DNA of 46,687 nucleotides from Thraustochytrium sp. TN22 (taxonomy: Eukaryota; Sar; Bigyra; Thraustochytrida; Thraustochytriidae): assembly GCA_013306675.1 (NCBI GenBank), contig JABLUY010000266.1:1-46687 (forward strand). The letters run 5' to 3'. Below, in pieces: positions 27,873-37,044 of this stretch. Under the pieces are notes generated by a model. The model searched no databases, was not told where the DNA came from, and saw only the letters and a program-made list of their open reading frames with translations. The translations under genes and the position numbers were made by a program. How positions within the stretch are numbered: position 1 is the stretch's first letter; the number at the start of each line of letters is the position of its first letter.

Positions 27873-30800
27873 ATGGAGCGCGACCTGACGGCGCTCGGGA
27901 CGGTGACGGAGGCGTCGGTGGTGAAGCTGCTGCGCGCGCGGTTCGATGAGGGCCGGATCTTCACGCGGCTGGGCGAGGAGGTGCTGCTCAAGGTGAACCC
28001 GTTCGAGGACACCTCGACGGCGCAGCGCGCGGAGGAGGACGCGCCGCGAATCGAGGCGCTGGCGGACAGGGCCTTCGTGGGCGCGCTCAGGTCGCGCGAG
28101 GCGTTCTCGTGCGTGATGACGGGCGAGAGCGGGTCCGGCAAGACCGAGGCCACCAAGGTCTACCTCAAGGAGCTGGCGGGCGGCCAGCGCTGCGCGAACC
28201 AGCAGCTGCAGACGCAGCTCGTGGACAGCTGTACCCTGCTGGAGAGCTTCGGCAACTGCGCCACGGAGCACAACCACAACTCGAGCCGGTTCGCGCGCTG
28301 GTTCGAGCTGCGCATCGACACCGGCGTGGGCCGCGTCGTGAGCGGTCGTGTGCACCAGTACCTGCTCGAGAAGGGCCGCGTGGTGGCCGGGTCAGCGACC
28401 TCGTCCAACTTCCACGTCCTGTACGACATCTGTCGCAGCTTCGCGGACGCCGAGGCGGACGAGGTGCGCCAGCGCGAGGACCACTTCGCGTACCTGGCGG
28501 GCCGCGCGCCGGGAGCGCAGGGCCGCGCCGACCGCTGGACGCGCATGACGACACAGCTCGGCCACATGGGCGTGCCGGCGACCGAGGTGGACGCGCTCGC
28601 GGACGCGCTCTGGTGCGTGCTGCACCTGGGCAACCTCGAGTTCGCAGACGTGGACGCGGGCGGCGGCGCCGAGGGCTGCACGGTGGAGCCGGCCAGGGCC
28701 GACGCGCTGCGCCAGGTCACGCGGCTGCTGGGCATGGGCGACGACCAGGCCGCCGTGGAGGCGCTCTTCAGCACGCGCCGCCTGCAGACCGGGCGCGAGT
28801 TCGTCACCCAGACGCGCACGGCGGAGCAGGCGCGCGAGGCGCGCGACGCGCTTGCCAAGGATCTCTACAGCCGCATCTTTCGCTACGTGATCCGCCGCAT
28901 CAACGACAGCATCGACACGCGCCACGGCGCCGGCGCCGAGGCGACCAGCGCGGCCGCTAAGGTCAGCATCCTCGACATCTTCGGCTTCGAACGCTTCGAG
29001 AAGAACTCATTCGAGCAGCTCTGCATCAACTATGGCAACGAGAAGCTCGTGCAGCAGTTCCACGATGTGCTCGTGCGCGCCGAGGTGGCCGTCTGCCGCG
29101 AGGAGGGCGTGCCGGAGGGCGCCATGGGCGTCGAGGACGCCTACGAGCGCGAGCAGGCGGCCAAGGAGGCCACGCTCAGCGGCATCGACGCCGCCTTTCA
29201 CGTCATTCAGGACGAGACGCGTCTGCCGCGCTCCACGGACGCCACGCTCACCAAGAAGCTGCTCGATCTCAAGCTCGGCGACCCGGTCAAGCTCACGCGC
29301 ATCGGCAACCCGGTGCACTTCACAGTGAACCACTACGCCGGCCTCGTCGTCTACAGCGCGCAGGGTTTTCTGGAGAAGAACCGCGATGAGACCCCGCGCG
29401 GCATTGAGGACGCCATCCTTGAGGCCTCGCAGAGCGACTTCCTCAAGGCGCTCTTCGCCGAAGGCCACACTGACACGAGCAAGGCGGATGGCCCGTCGCG
29501 GGCCAAGGCCAACAAGAACAAGATGCGCACGCTCGGCGTGCAGTTCCGTGACGAGTTCTCTTCGCTGGCCACCGAGCTCGCCAGCTCGCGTCAGCAGTTC
29601 GTCATGTGCATCAAGCCGAACCGCGAGGCCACGCCCGGCCTCTTCCTCGACGACCTCGTGCGCGACCAGCTCGAGGCCAATGGAACGCTCACCATTTGCA
29701 AGGTGCGCCAAAGCGCCTTTGCGGAGCACATCGCCAAGCCGGTCTTCCTCGAGCGCTTCGGCTTCCTCGCGCCGGACGCCAAGGCCGCCGCCTCGGCTGA
29801 CAGTCTCGCGAGCGCGCTCTCGGCGCCCGGCGGCATGCTCGACCCGCGCGACGTCTTCGTGGGCAAGACCAAGATTTTGCTCCGCTCCGACGGCCGCGAG
29901 GCGCTTGCGCTCGCCTGTCAGGCGCGCAACGAGGCTGCCGCCAAGATCCAGGCCCTCGTGCGCCGTGCCCACTGCCGCCGGGCCTACCTGCGCCAGCTGC
30001 AGGCGGCCGTGCGCATCCAGGCGCTCTCACGCGCCGTCGCGGCCCGCGCCCTCGTCGCGGGCCGCCGTGTGTCCATGACGCGCGCCGCGATCGTGCTGCA
30101 GGCCTTCGCGCGGATGCTGCAGGCCCGCTCGCGCACCGCGGTGCTCCGGGCCAAGGACCTTGCGCGTCGCCAGGGCGTTGCCGTCGTGCAGCTGCAAGCC
30201 TTCGCGCGCCGCTGCCTTGCTGTCGAGGCACTGCGCAGGCTCCGCTTACGGCGCGACGAGCAGATCATCTTCACCAAGCGGGCCGCCGCTGTGCTCTCGC
30301 TGCAATGCTGGGCACGCCAGCTCGCCGCTCGTGCGCACCTTCATCGGGCGCAGGCCCTCGCCCGCTGGCGTCATGTCAAGGAGTCCGCTGCGATCCGCAT
30401 CCAATACTTTGTGCGCAGGTTTCTGCGCCGCTGCCGCCTCGCGCGGGCCCAGCGTCGCCTCGCGATGCAGCAGGCTGCCGAGGCCTCTTTGCTGGCCGCC
30501 CGTGCCCCTGTTCCGCGTGCCGTCGTCAAGGAGGAGTTGGGTGGCGAGGACGAGGACGAGGGCTTGGACACGGACAAGGAGGCTGTAGAAAAGGCGGCGA
30601 CGGATCCCGTGCCGTCCTCGACGCGCGCTCCCCCGCGGAACGTCTCGGCGGATGAGGACCGCGTTAATGCTGCTCTCATGGGACGCCCCACCATCCCGCG
30701 CGGCCGGCGCAAGCGCTCCACGCAGGCGGCGTCGGCCGCTCTGGGCGTCGCTGCCGCAGCGGCAGTCGCTGGCGCTGCTACGGCGGCAGCTGCTTTGCCT

Positions 30801-31955
30801 GCTGCGGGTACTACGCCTGCAACTGCTGTTGGTGCTGCTGGTGCTGATGCTGTGGGTGCTGCTGGTGCTGCTGGTGCTGCTGGTGCTGTTCCTGCTGCTG
30901 CCTCACCCGTGCCGGCGCCTGCTGCAACGCCCTCCGCTGCTCCTGCGTCAGCCAAGGCCGCTGCTCCTGCGTCAGTCAAGACCGCTGGTCCTTCCTCAAC
31001 CGAGGCTGTTGCTCCGGCGCCAGCCAAGGCCGCTGCTCCGGCGCCGGCCAAGGCCACAGCCAAGGCTGGCAGCGGCAAGGATGTGGTGAGCAACGTGCCG
31101 CCCGAGCTCGAGAACATCCAAAAGGCCATTCAGGTGTGCGCGGCGATCGTCATTCAACGCTTCGTGCACCGCGTGCACGGGCGTGCCCAGGCGGGCCGGT
31201 CGACGCAGGTGGTCGTGACGAGTCGCAACAGCCCTGCGGGCGCCACCGGAGCGAGCGGCGCGGGCGTGCGCGTGAGCAAGTCCAAGGAGGCAAAGGACTC
31301 GCAGAGCGCGAGCATGACGCGCGAGCGCGCGCGCAAGATGGTCTTTTCGGCCATTGCCGTGCAGCGCGTCTACCGTGGACACCGCGCACGCCAACAGCTG
31401 GACGACGAGGAGGACGCAGTGCATCAGGATGCGTCGGCGTTGGCGGCGGCGCCGGCGCCGCTCCAGGTCAAGGCGCCCGATGCGAGCGGCGAGACCGAGA
31501 CAGGGTCGGCCAAACAGGGCCGTGCGCGGCGGCTGTCGACGCACCTGCGGCGGTTTGGATCGGCGCTCAAGGTGTCCGGGCGCTCGTTCAAGCAGCGCTT
31601 CGGCAAGACGGAGGAGGAGCACTACGAAGCCATTGCCGAGGACGAGCCGCGCCTCAGCTACCTGGTGGCCAAATCACCTCGGAAGCACCGCAATACGCCA
31701 CACGGCGCGGCGTCCTCGGTGACGTCGCCAACGAACAATAACGCCGAGTACCGCGAGGTAATGCGGTCGCTCAGCGACGCCTCCAACAGGCGCAACGTCA
31801 TGGAGCTCAAGGACGCGCTGGAGAACGCGTACAACCGCGGCTACGTGAACTCGCCCGAGATCGAACGCGCCGAGGCGGTCCTGAGTCATATCCGCAAGGT
31901 GCATCTGAAGCAGCTCGAGCTTGAGAGCAGCTACACGGCAGTCTCTGGCGCCTGA
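27873..31955 (+). CDS. Divergent myosin heavy chain with IQ motifs split by an Ala/Pro linker
   Basis: 1360 residues from ATG 27873 (MERDLTALGTVTEASVVKLL); the frame is open upstream to a GTG at 27126 but is Arg/Ala-rich there. The motor (about 1-686) lacks the N-terminal SH3-like barrel. P-loop GESGSGKT is at 84-91, switch I NHNSSRF at 134-140, and switch II DIFGFERFEKNSFEQLCINYGNEKL at 368-392. FVMCIKPN lies at the SH2 region (576-583). The usual PHIFALAD stretch is altered to PRIEALAD and the relay loop is divergent, so I cannot assign a class. Six IQ-like motifs follow (about 688-860). An Ala/Pro/Gly low-complexity linker (about 943-1070) separates them from two more IQ motifs near 1089 and 1160. 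The tail has a basic Arg/Lys patch (KKVSGRSFKQRF-like) and no recognised cargo domain. Role: actin-based motor binding calmodulin-type light chains. Confidence 0.92.
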   Translation: MERDLTALGTVTEASVVKLLRARFDEGRIFTRLGEEVLLKVNPFEDTSTAQRAEEDAPRIEALADRAFVGALRSREAFSCVMTGESGSGKTEATKVYLKELAGGQRCANQQLQTQLVDSCTLLESFGNCATEHNHNSSRFARWFELRIDTGVGRVVSGRVHQYLLEKGRVVAGSATSSNFHVLYDICRSFADAEADEVRQREDHFAYLAGRAPGAQGRADRWTRMTTQLGHMGVPATEVDALADALWCVLHLGNLEFADVDAGGGAEGCTVEPARADALRQVTRLLGMGDDQAAVEALFSTRRLQTGREFVTQTRTAEQAREARDALAKDLYSRIFRYVIRRINDSIDTRHGAGAEATSAAAKVSILDIFGFERFEKNSFEQLCINYGNEKLVQQFHDVLVRAEVAVCREEGVPEGAMGVEDAYEREQAAKEATLSGIDAAFHVIQDETRLPRSTDATLTKKLLDLKLGDPVKLTRIGNPVHFTVNHYAGLVVYSAQGFLEKNRDETPRGIEDAILEASQSDFLKALFAEGHTDTSKADGPSRAKANKNKMRTLGVQFRDEFSSLATELASSRQQFVMCIKPNREATPGLFLDDLVRDQLEANGTLTICKVRQSAFAEHIAKPVFLERFGFLAPDAKAAASADSLASALSAPGGMLDPRDVFVGKTKILLRSDGREALALACQARNEAAAKIQALVRRAHCRRAYLRQLQAAVRIQALSRAVAARALVAGRRVSMTRAAIVLQAFARMLQARSRTAVLRAKDLARRQGVAVVQLQAFARRCLAVEALRRLRLRRDEQIIFTKRAAAVLSLQCWARQLAARAHLHRAQALARWRHVKESAAIRIQYFVRRFLRRCRLARAQRRLAMQQAAEASLLAARAPVPRAVVKEELGGEDEDEGLDTDKEAVEKAATDPVPSSTRAPPRNVSADEDRVNAALMGRPTIPRGRRKRSTQAASAALGVAAAAAVAGAATAAAALPAAGTTPATAVGAAGADAVGAAGAAGAAGAVPAAASPVPAPAATPSAAPASAKAAAPASVKTAGPSSTEAVAPAPAKAAAPAPAKATAKAGSGKDVVSNVPPELENIQKAIQVCAAIVIQRFVHRVHGRAQAGRSTQVVVTSRNSPAGATGASGAGVRVSKSKEAKDSQSASMTRERARKMVFSAIAVQRVYRGHRARQQLDDEEDAVHQDASALAAAPAPLQVKAPDASGETETGSAKQGRARRLSTHLRRFGSALKVSGRSFKQRFGKTEEEHYEAIAEDEPRLSYLVAKSPRKHRNTPHGAASSVTSPTNNNAEYREVMRSLSDASNRRNVMELKDALENAYNRGYVNSPEIERAEAVLSHIRKVHLKQLELESSYTAVSGA
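30770..31075 (+). repeat. Coding Ala/Gly/Pro minisatellite in myosin neck
   Basis: GGTGCTGCT repeats, then degenerate CCTGCGTCA.GCCAAG.GCCGCT units, encode GAAGAAGAAGA and PASAKAAAPASVKTA-type repeats between two groups of IQ motifs. Confidence 0.85.
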
Positions 31956-32929
31956 TGACTTTTTCCGCGACTTGCCTGCCAGTGCGACGCAGGCGGACAG
32001 GCCTCGCATGCCGTGAATGAATACAGTACCACCGCCTTGGACAAGCAAAGCAGTCAAGCAATCAAGCGAAATGTGATTTTCTGTCTCGTTCCACCGGGCG
32101 CAAAGGCGCGTGCGTGGCGCATGGACGACGCATGGACACCACTTTGTCCCCGCGTCCACACCAAGGGAGTACAGCCGTCCGCCTGAGGCGGCGAGTGCCC
32201 TTGGACCAGACAGACAGACAGACGTAGACGGGCAAAGTGAGAGACGCCCGCATTCTCGGACTCTCGTACACGCATCCTGGACGCACCCATCTCCATCATG
32301 GCCAATGACTTCTTCGTGCCGTCCCCGGAGGAGTTGTCCTCCACCAAGTGCATTGACATGAATGTGGAGTGGCGTGCATGGACGCACGAGCGAGCTCAGC
32401 GAGGCGGGCGAGCAGGTGGGTGGGCCAGCCGGCACGCGCGGAGCGTCTCACTCACGGTAGGTTGTGGGTTAGCACTGGTAGAAAATGTATTGTTGCGGGG
32501 CGAAGTCGAGTTCTGCGCAATGCGATATCAGCTCTGGTCCACGCGGGCGTTGGGTGTTGTCGTCGGAGACGTACGTCGTCCGGTCTCCTCCGCACGCATG
32601 TGGTACTGGCGGCGGGTCACGGCTCGTGGAGAAAGTGCCACGATGAGATTTTCGCGTAAACTCGGGTCGATGATGCCGGTGTTCTTCTTGGCGAGGCGAA
32701 AGGGCGCCTTGGAGATGGAGAAGCCTGGGCGGATCAGAAGCCGTCGGCGGCCTTCATCTGCACGTCAGTGTGGTAAGAGGTGACAGCGCCCACTGTGACT
32801 CGGGGAGAATGCTGGTTAGGGCGGCAGCAGTGACGGTATCAAGGATGGCAAAAGAGCAAGGGTTCACATCAGTCTTTTTGCGAATCACGGACAGAAAGGT
32901 GGTCAAGGGTTCTGGACCACCACTACCAC
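31956..32929. other. Convergent spacer, myosin / 7-TM gene
   Basis: Lower GC than the flanking genes. It holds an acagacagacagacg repeat near 32212 and the dUTPase-like segments listed separately. Nothing else is recognised. Confidence 0.5.
32469..32758 (-). pseudogene. Broken dUTPase-like fragment
   Basis: Two short minus-strand segments recall a trimeric dUTPase. One (32633-32758) reads LLIRPGFSISKAPFRLAKKN then TGIIDPSLRENLIVAL. This resembles the motif 2-3 region seen in many cellular and large-virus enzymes (SSISKTPLRLANS.GIIDxxYRG). The other (32469-32542) resembles the later G-x-x-L...AxxL.P strand. The N-terminal AGYDL motif and the C-terminal P-loop-like motif are not found. The element is partial and broken, with at least a few breaks. 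Whether it descends from the host gene or an old viral insertion cannot be told here. Confidence 0.4.
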
Positions 32930-34987
32930 CTATACTTGCGAAGCGTCGCGGCAGGGCCGGCCAATCCCACTGGCCTGGCCCGTCGCGGCATTCGCTGTTC
33001 TCATTGAAGTTGATGTCGCCGAGACTACTTTCCTCCAGTGCCCGTCACGGCGGTCGAGCTCGTGATCGACAAGGCCGGTTGGGTCCGTGTCGTGGCCTGA
33101 AGTGTAGCGCGACTCACGCAATTGGCGCGACTTGCGCGGCGGGCTGGTGAGCCTTCCCGTAGGCTCACCGGCGCTGGCGCCGCGGCCGCGGCCAATGTTG
33201 TCGCCGATGGCACCGTCTGCGGAGGACGCCTGCTCATCGTCCAGATCGTCGAGATCACCGTCGAACTCTTCGTCGACGTCATCCGTCTCCCCCTCGTCGT
33301 CTGCGTCGCACAAATCGCCAAGGCCGGAGCGCGTCTCGTCGGTGATGGGTGCCGGGTTGTTGCGCTGCCAGGTTCGCCAGCGACGGTACTCGACGGCGCT
33401 AAAGTGCGCGGCGCGCACGAAATACACAATAGTGGCGTGGATCATGACGAGGCTGAGGCTGAAGACGAGCGCGAAAGAAGGCGCCAAGCCGCCGCGCTGA
33501 AAGTTCTCAACCGTGAGAGCCACGCCGAGCGCGCCTGCGCTGACAAAGCCGAGCGAGACGACCATGCCCAGGCTTGCGTAGGCCATGTGGTCGAGACTCT
33601 CCATGAGGATGCTGGCGCGCTTGACGCGCGCTCGCGCGCTGCCCTTGGCGCTCCCGCGACGGCGGGGGCCGCGTCGCGGGCCGCGGCCGCGGCCGCGGCC
33701 ACGGCCGCGGCCGTGCCCCGGCGAGGGGGGGGCGACCACGGGCGCGTCGGCGCACGGGCCAAGAAAGCCGGAAGCCTTGCGCGCGCGCAGCGCCTCGAGC
33801 TCCAGGTCCGCCACGCGCTCTCCCGGCGGTACCGTGGTGGTCGCCGCCGGCATGCTGCTGCTACTGGCAGAGGAGCGCGAAGTGGCGCCCGAGTTGCGGC
33901 CCGAGCTGGCCCCCGAGAGCGTGCGCATGATGTTGGGCAGCAGGGTATCGGCCCAGGTGAAGAAGAGGTTGCCGGCGGTGCGCTTGCCCGGCTTGACGGG
34001 CTCGCGGCCATCGCTGTCGTCGCTGTCCGGCACGACAACGTGCGGCGTGGCGGTGCGCACGCAGGATCCCTCCACGCCCGTGGCTGCTGCCACGGCGGTG
34101 CGCGCCTCCGCGAGCGCCGCCGCGCCTCTGGTCGAAGCCGCCTCGTCATCCGAGACGCCCTGCATGGAGGCACGGAATGCGACGGTGCGCTCGAGCTTGG
34201 CCAGCTTGCTCTTGACCTGGCAAACGCGCACAAAGACAAAGGCGTAGATGGCCATGACAAAAACGGCAAATGGCACGCCGGCGAAGCTGGACAACCTAAA
34301 GGTGCGCACCGTGTTGAGCGAAGCCACGACCACCACCAGGACCAGCGAGAAGACGGCCGCCACCAGGTAGGTCGGCCTGCTCAATCTGCCGTGCACAACG
34401 AGCCCGGACTTGCGCGCCTGCAGAACGACCACCCAGACGATGGACAGAAGGAAGATCCCGGCGGCGGTGGCGCAGGTGGCCAGCACAAAGAACACCTTGC
34501 CGCCGTAGTACGTGAGCGCTTGGCCCGCGGCGCCCAGCTTGCCGACCGTGGCGACCGCGAACGCCACATTCCAGACCAGCCCCGTGAGCGCGCCCACCAT
34601 GGCGAGTCCGAGCGAGACCCACATCGGGTTCGACCCGAGCACGCGCCTTCGCCGCGCCTCCAGCAGCGTCGACGCGCCCACGTACAGCACGTACACCTGG
34701 AGCGCCACGATGCCGACGCGCATGTACCTGTACACCAGCGTGCCCAGATCTTCCTCATCGCACATGGGTCCTGTCAGCGACAGCCGCGGGTCGCACGTGC
34801 ACTTGAAGGCGGCCGCCGTCGCGTTCACGCCCAGCAGCTCGCTCAGCGCCGCCGCCGAGAACTCCGCGCAGACGCCTCGCGTGAACAGCCTCCCCTCAAA
34901 CCACAGGCAGTCCGCGGACCTCACGCACGAGCTCGCGCTCAGCGGCCACGGCCCGCCGGCGCCCCACGCCGCGGCCGCCGCCGCCAT
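32930..34987 (-). CDS. EGF-like domain plus seven-transmembrane protein, family unknown
   Basis: 685 residues from ATG 34987; a TTG ten codons upstream is not preferred. The N-terminal 80 residues hold six cysteines (21, 27, 40, 63, 65, 76) ending in CTCDPRLSLTGPMC, an EGF-like pattern, so this part is probably extracellular. Five hydrophobic spans follow closely: YMRVGIVALQVYVLYVGA, MWVSLGLAMVGALTGLVW, VFFVLATCATAAGIFLLSIV, YLVAAVFSLVLVVVVASL and FAVFVMAIYAFVFVRV. A loop of about 200 residues with Ser/Thr- and Arg/Gly-rich tracts separates them from two more spans (ASLGMVVSLGFVSAGALGV and ALVFSLSLVMIHATIVYFV). The tail has an acidic patch (DDEGETDDVDEEFDGDLDDLDDE). I recognise no family. It may be an orphan receptor, but the 5+2 arrangement is not that of a standard GPCR. 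Confidence 0.8.
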   Translation of the reverse strand: MAAAAAAWGAGGPWPLSASSCVRSADCLWFEGRLFTRGVCAEFSAAALSELLGVNATAAAFKCTCDPRLSLTGPMCDEEDLGTLVYRYMRVGIVALQVYVLYVGASTLLEARRRRVLGSNPMWVSLGLAMVGALTGLVWNVAFAVATVGKLGAAGQALTYYGGKVFFVLATCATAAGIFLLSIVWVVVLQARKSGLVVHGRLSRPTYLVAAVFSLVLVVVVASLNTVRTFRLSSFAGVPFAVFVMAIYAFVFVRVCQVKSKLAKLERTVAFRASMQGVSDDEAASTRGAAALAEARTAVAAATGVEGSCVRTATPHVVVPDSDDSDGREPVKPGKRTAGNLFFTWADTLLPNIMRTLSGASSGRNSGATSRSSASSSSMPAATTTVPPGERVADLELEALRARKASGFLGPCADAPVVAPPSPGHGRGRGRGRGRGPRRGPRRRGSAKGSARARVKRASILMESLDHMAYASLGMVVSLGFVSAGALGVALTVENFQRGGLAPSFALVFSLSLVMIHATIVYFVRAAHFSAVEYRRWRTWQRNNPAPITDETRSGLGDLCDADDEGETDDVDEEFDGDLDDLDDEQASSADGAIGDNIGRGRGASAGEPTGRLTSPPRKSRQLRESRYTSGHDTDPTGLVDHELDRRDGHWRKVVSATSTSMRTANAATGQASGIGRPCRDASQV
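33665..33718. repeat. GCGGCC repeat encoding Gly-Arg tract
   Basis: Tandem GGCCGC hexamers inside the 7-TM gene encode an alternating Gly-Arg run followed by RRGPRRRG in the long cytosolic loop. Confidence 0.85.
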
Positions 34988-35900
34988 GCCTTTGTCCCAC
35001 GCGGCTTTGACCGTCAAATCGATGCCCGATCCCGCGTCAATTCAAATTTCAAATCCTCCCGAGCGGCCGCCCGAGCCGCCCGGCCCGGCGCGCCGCTGGC
35101 CCGCGCCGCCGCCGTGCGCCCGCCGCCGCGTGGGCCGCGTGGCGCCGCGCCGCGCGCGCGCGCCGCGCGCGCGCGGCGAGGCTCGTACGAGCCTCGCTGT
35201 CGCCTCTCCTCCAACTCCGAGTGAAAGGCGTCTGCCGCCGCCGCGCCCGCGCCGCGCCGCTGCGGGCCTCTGCGGGCGCCGCTGCGGGGCTTGCGCGGCC
35301 GCGCCCAGTTCGCGCGCGGGGCCGGCCACTTGCGCCGCGCACTTGCGGCCGCCGCGCCGCGCCTTGCTGCCCCGCACGCCGCCCGCACCCGCCCGCACCG
35401 GCGCCGCGCTGCCCGCAGCCTCCGCGTCGCGGCAGCTGGGAGCGGCTTTCTCGCCGCCGCGGCTGCGGGCGGTGCGGGGCGAAAGACCGCCGCGGGGCCC
35501 CTATGCACCGCGAAGCGGCCCGCCTTTGAGTACGCCGCGGATGCCGCCGCGAGCAGGCAGGTTGAATCAATCAGCCCCAGGCTGCGATCTCGCTGCGCTT
35601 CTACGGAGGCTCCGCGTCGTCGGCGGCAGCGGCGCTCGCTGCTTTGCGCGTATGCTCGCCCGGGCCCGCGCCGCCGCGCCGCCCGTTCGGCGCGGCGCGG
35701 CGCGCGGGGCGCCCGCCACGCGCTCGGCGCGGCTGTCCTCTCGAACGCCGGCCGTTTGTGCAAGCAGGTCGCTGCGATCAACTCAGGCTAGGAGCCGTGC
35801 ACAACTTGCAGTCAGACCTCAGCTCGCAGGCCAATCTACGCGGGGCGCGAGCCGAGCCGCGCCGCGCCACGCCAGTGCAATGCAGCGCCGTGGCGTGCCG

Positions 35901-35963
35901 CGAGCGAGGCGAGGCTCGAGGCGAGGCGAGGCGAGGCGAGGCGAGGCGAGGCGAGCGAGCGAG
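35901..35963. repeat. (GAGGC)n microsatellite
   Basis: About nine GAGGC units, one interrupted by tc, passing into GAGC units. Confidence 0.9.
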
Positions 35964-36180
35964 TCTGGCACGCGGGTCTCGCGCGCGCGGTCTCGCGCTT
36001 GTAGGCCTAAACCTTGCCGTGGCTCGCGTCGTCTTGTCCTTCTTCAGCGGCGGCGGTCGTGAGCGCGACCGCGCGACCGCGACATCGTCGGCGATGCGGG
36101 ACGAAGATAGTCAACGCGCTCCTTGTCTGCGAAGCCGTGGCACGCTACAGCTGCAAGCCTGCCTCGCGCCGAGCCGCACT

Positions 36181-36206
36181 GCGGCTGGAGATCGATCTCC
36201 AGCCGC
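36181..36206. repeat. 26-bp perfect palindrome
   Basis: The half-site gcggctggagatc is followed at once by its exact reverse complement, with no spacer. It could be a dimer binding site or an inverted duplication. Confidence 0.95.
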
Positions 36207-37044
36207 CCAAGCCTTGCTCAAGGGCGCATTTCGCGCTGCGGTCGGCCTGCAGACCTACGAGCCCGGCTCGGACGGAGACGGGCTCTGACGGAGCGGAGCG
36301 CGCGCCGGGCCTCGAGCCGCTTCCATTTACATTCACCTTCAGTATCGCAGCTATCGCTGACTCCGCTGCGCCGCTGCGCCGCTGACCCACTGGCAAGAGA
36401 GATCATGATGATCACCGTGCCGCGCCGCACGCCGTATCACCCGGGTCGGGCGCGACCTCGAGCGGTTCACGGCCGGCGGCTGCCGGCTGCCGGACAAGCG
36501 GCCACTGGCAGGCTGAGTTTGGAGGCCACCCCGGCCGCTGCCGCGTGCCACTACTACTCAGCCAGCCGCGAGGCTCAAGCCGAGGCCCGAGAGACAGGCA
36601 AGACTCGGAAGCTGCGGCGCAGAGCTGCGGCGCGGTGGCTGGCCACGACGGCGATGTGGCGTCTTCGTGCCGACAGACAGACTGTCCAAGTGAGTGCCTC
36701 GTGACTCGTGAGTGCGATGATGATTGGGCGTGTCGCGAATTTCCGGGTAAATTGGGATTCGTGCAGACGGTCATCTGAGAATGTCAAGAACCCGGAAACC
36801 CTCCGCTTCCGGCCGCTCCCGTCGTGGCGTGGCGTGCGCCGTGTGGGACAACTCGGTGACGACAACGACTTGACAGAAGAACCAAACGCGACCTTTCATC
36901 CTTTCTGGAAGGGACGGTATGCTTTGCTACCAAGTCCCTCTACTTGCTCCGGAGAGCTCCGTGTAGACAGCCAGCCAGCCTGAGCCAGGGCTGCCAGGCA
37001 GCCAGGCAGCTCTCGCTTCGACACGCCACGCAGGCTGCCGTGGG

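Larger units (their letters stand above)
34988..37044. other. Two-kb GC-rich spacer
   Basis: No gene is supported; frames here are Arg/Ala-rich shadows. Contents: a GAGGC repeat (35901-35963), a 26-bp perfect palindrome (36181-36206), and CAGC/CCAGG-rich sequence near 36966-37012 just past the stop of the HMMR-like gene. Confidence 0.5.

Noticed and set aside
33122-35224. 700-codon plus-strand frame
   Set aside because: Antisense to the 7-TM gene; His/Arg/Gly-rich with no membrane or domain logic.
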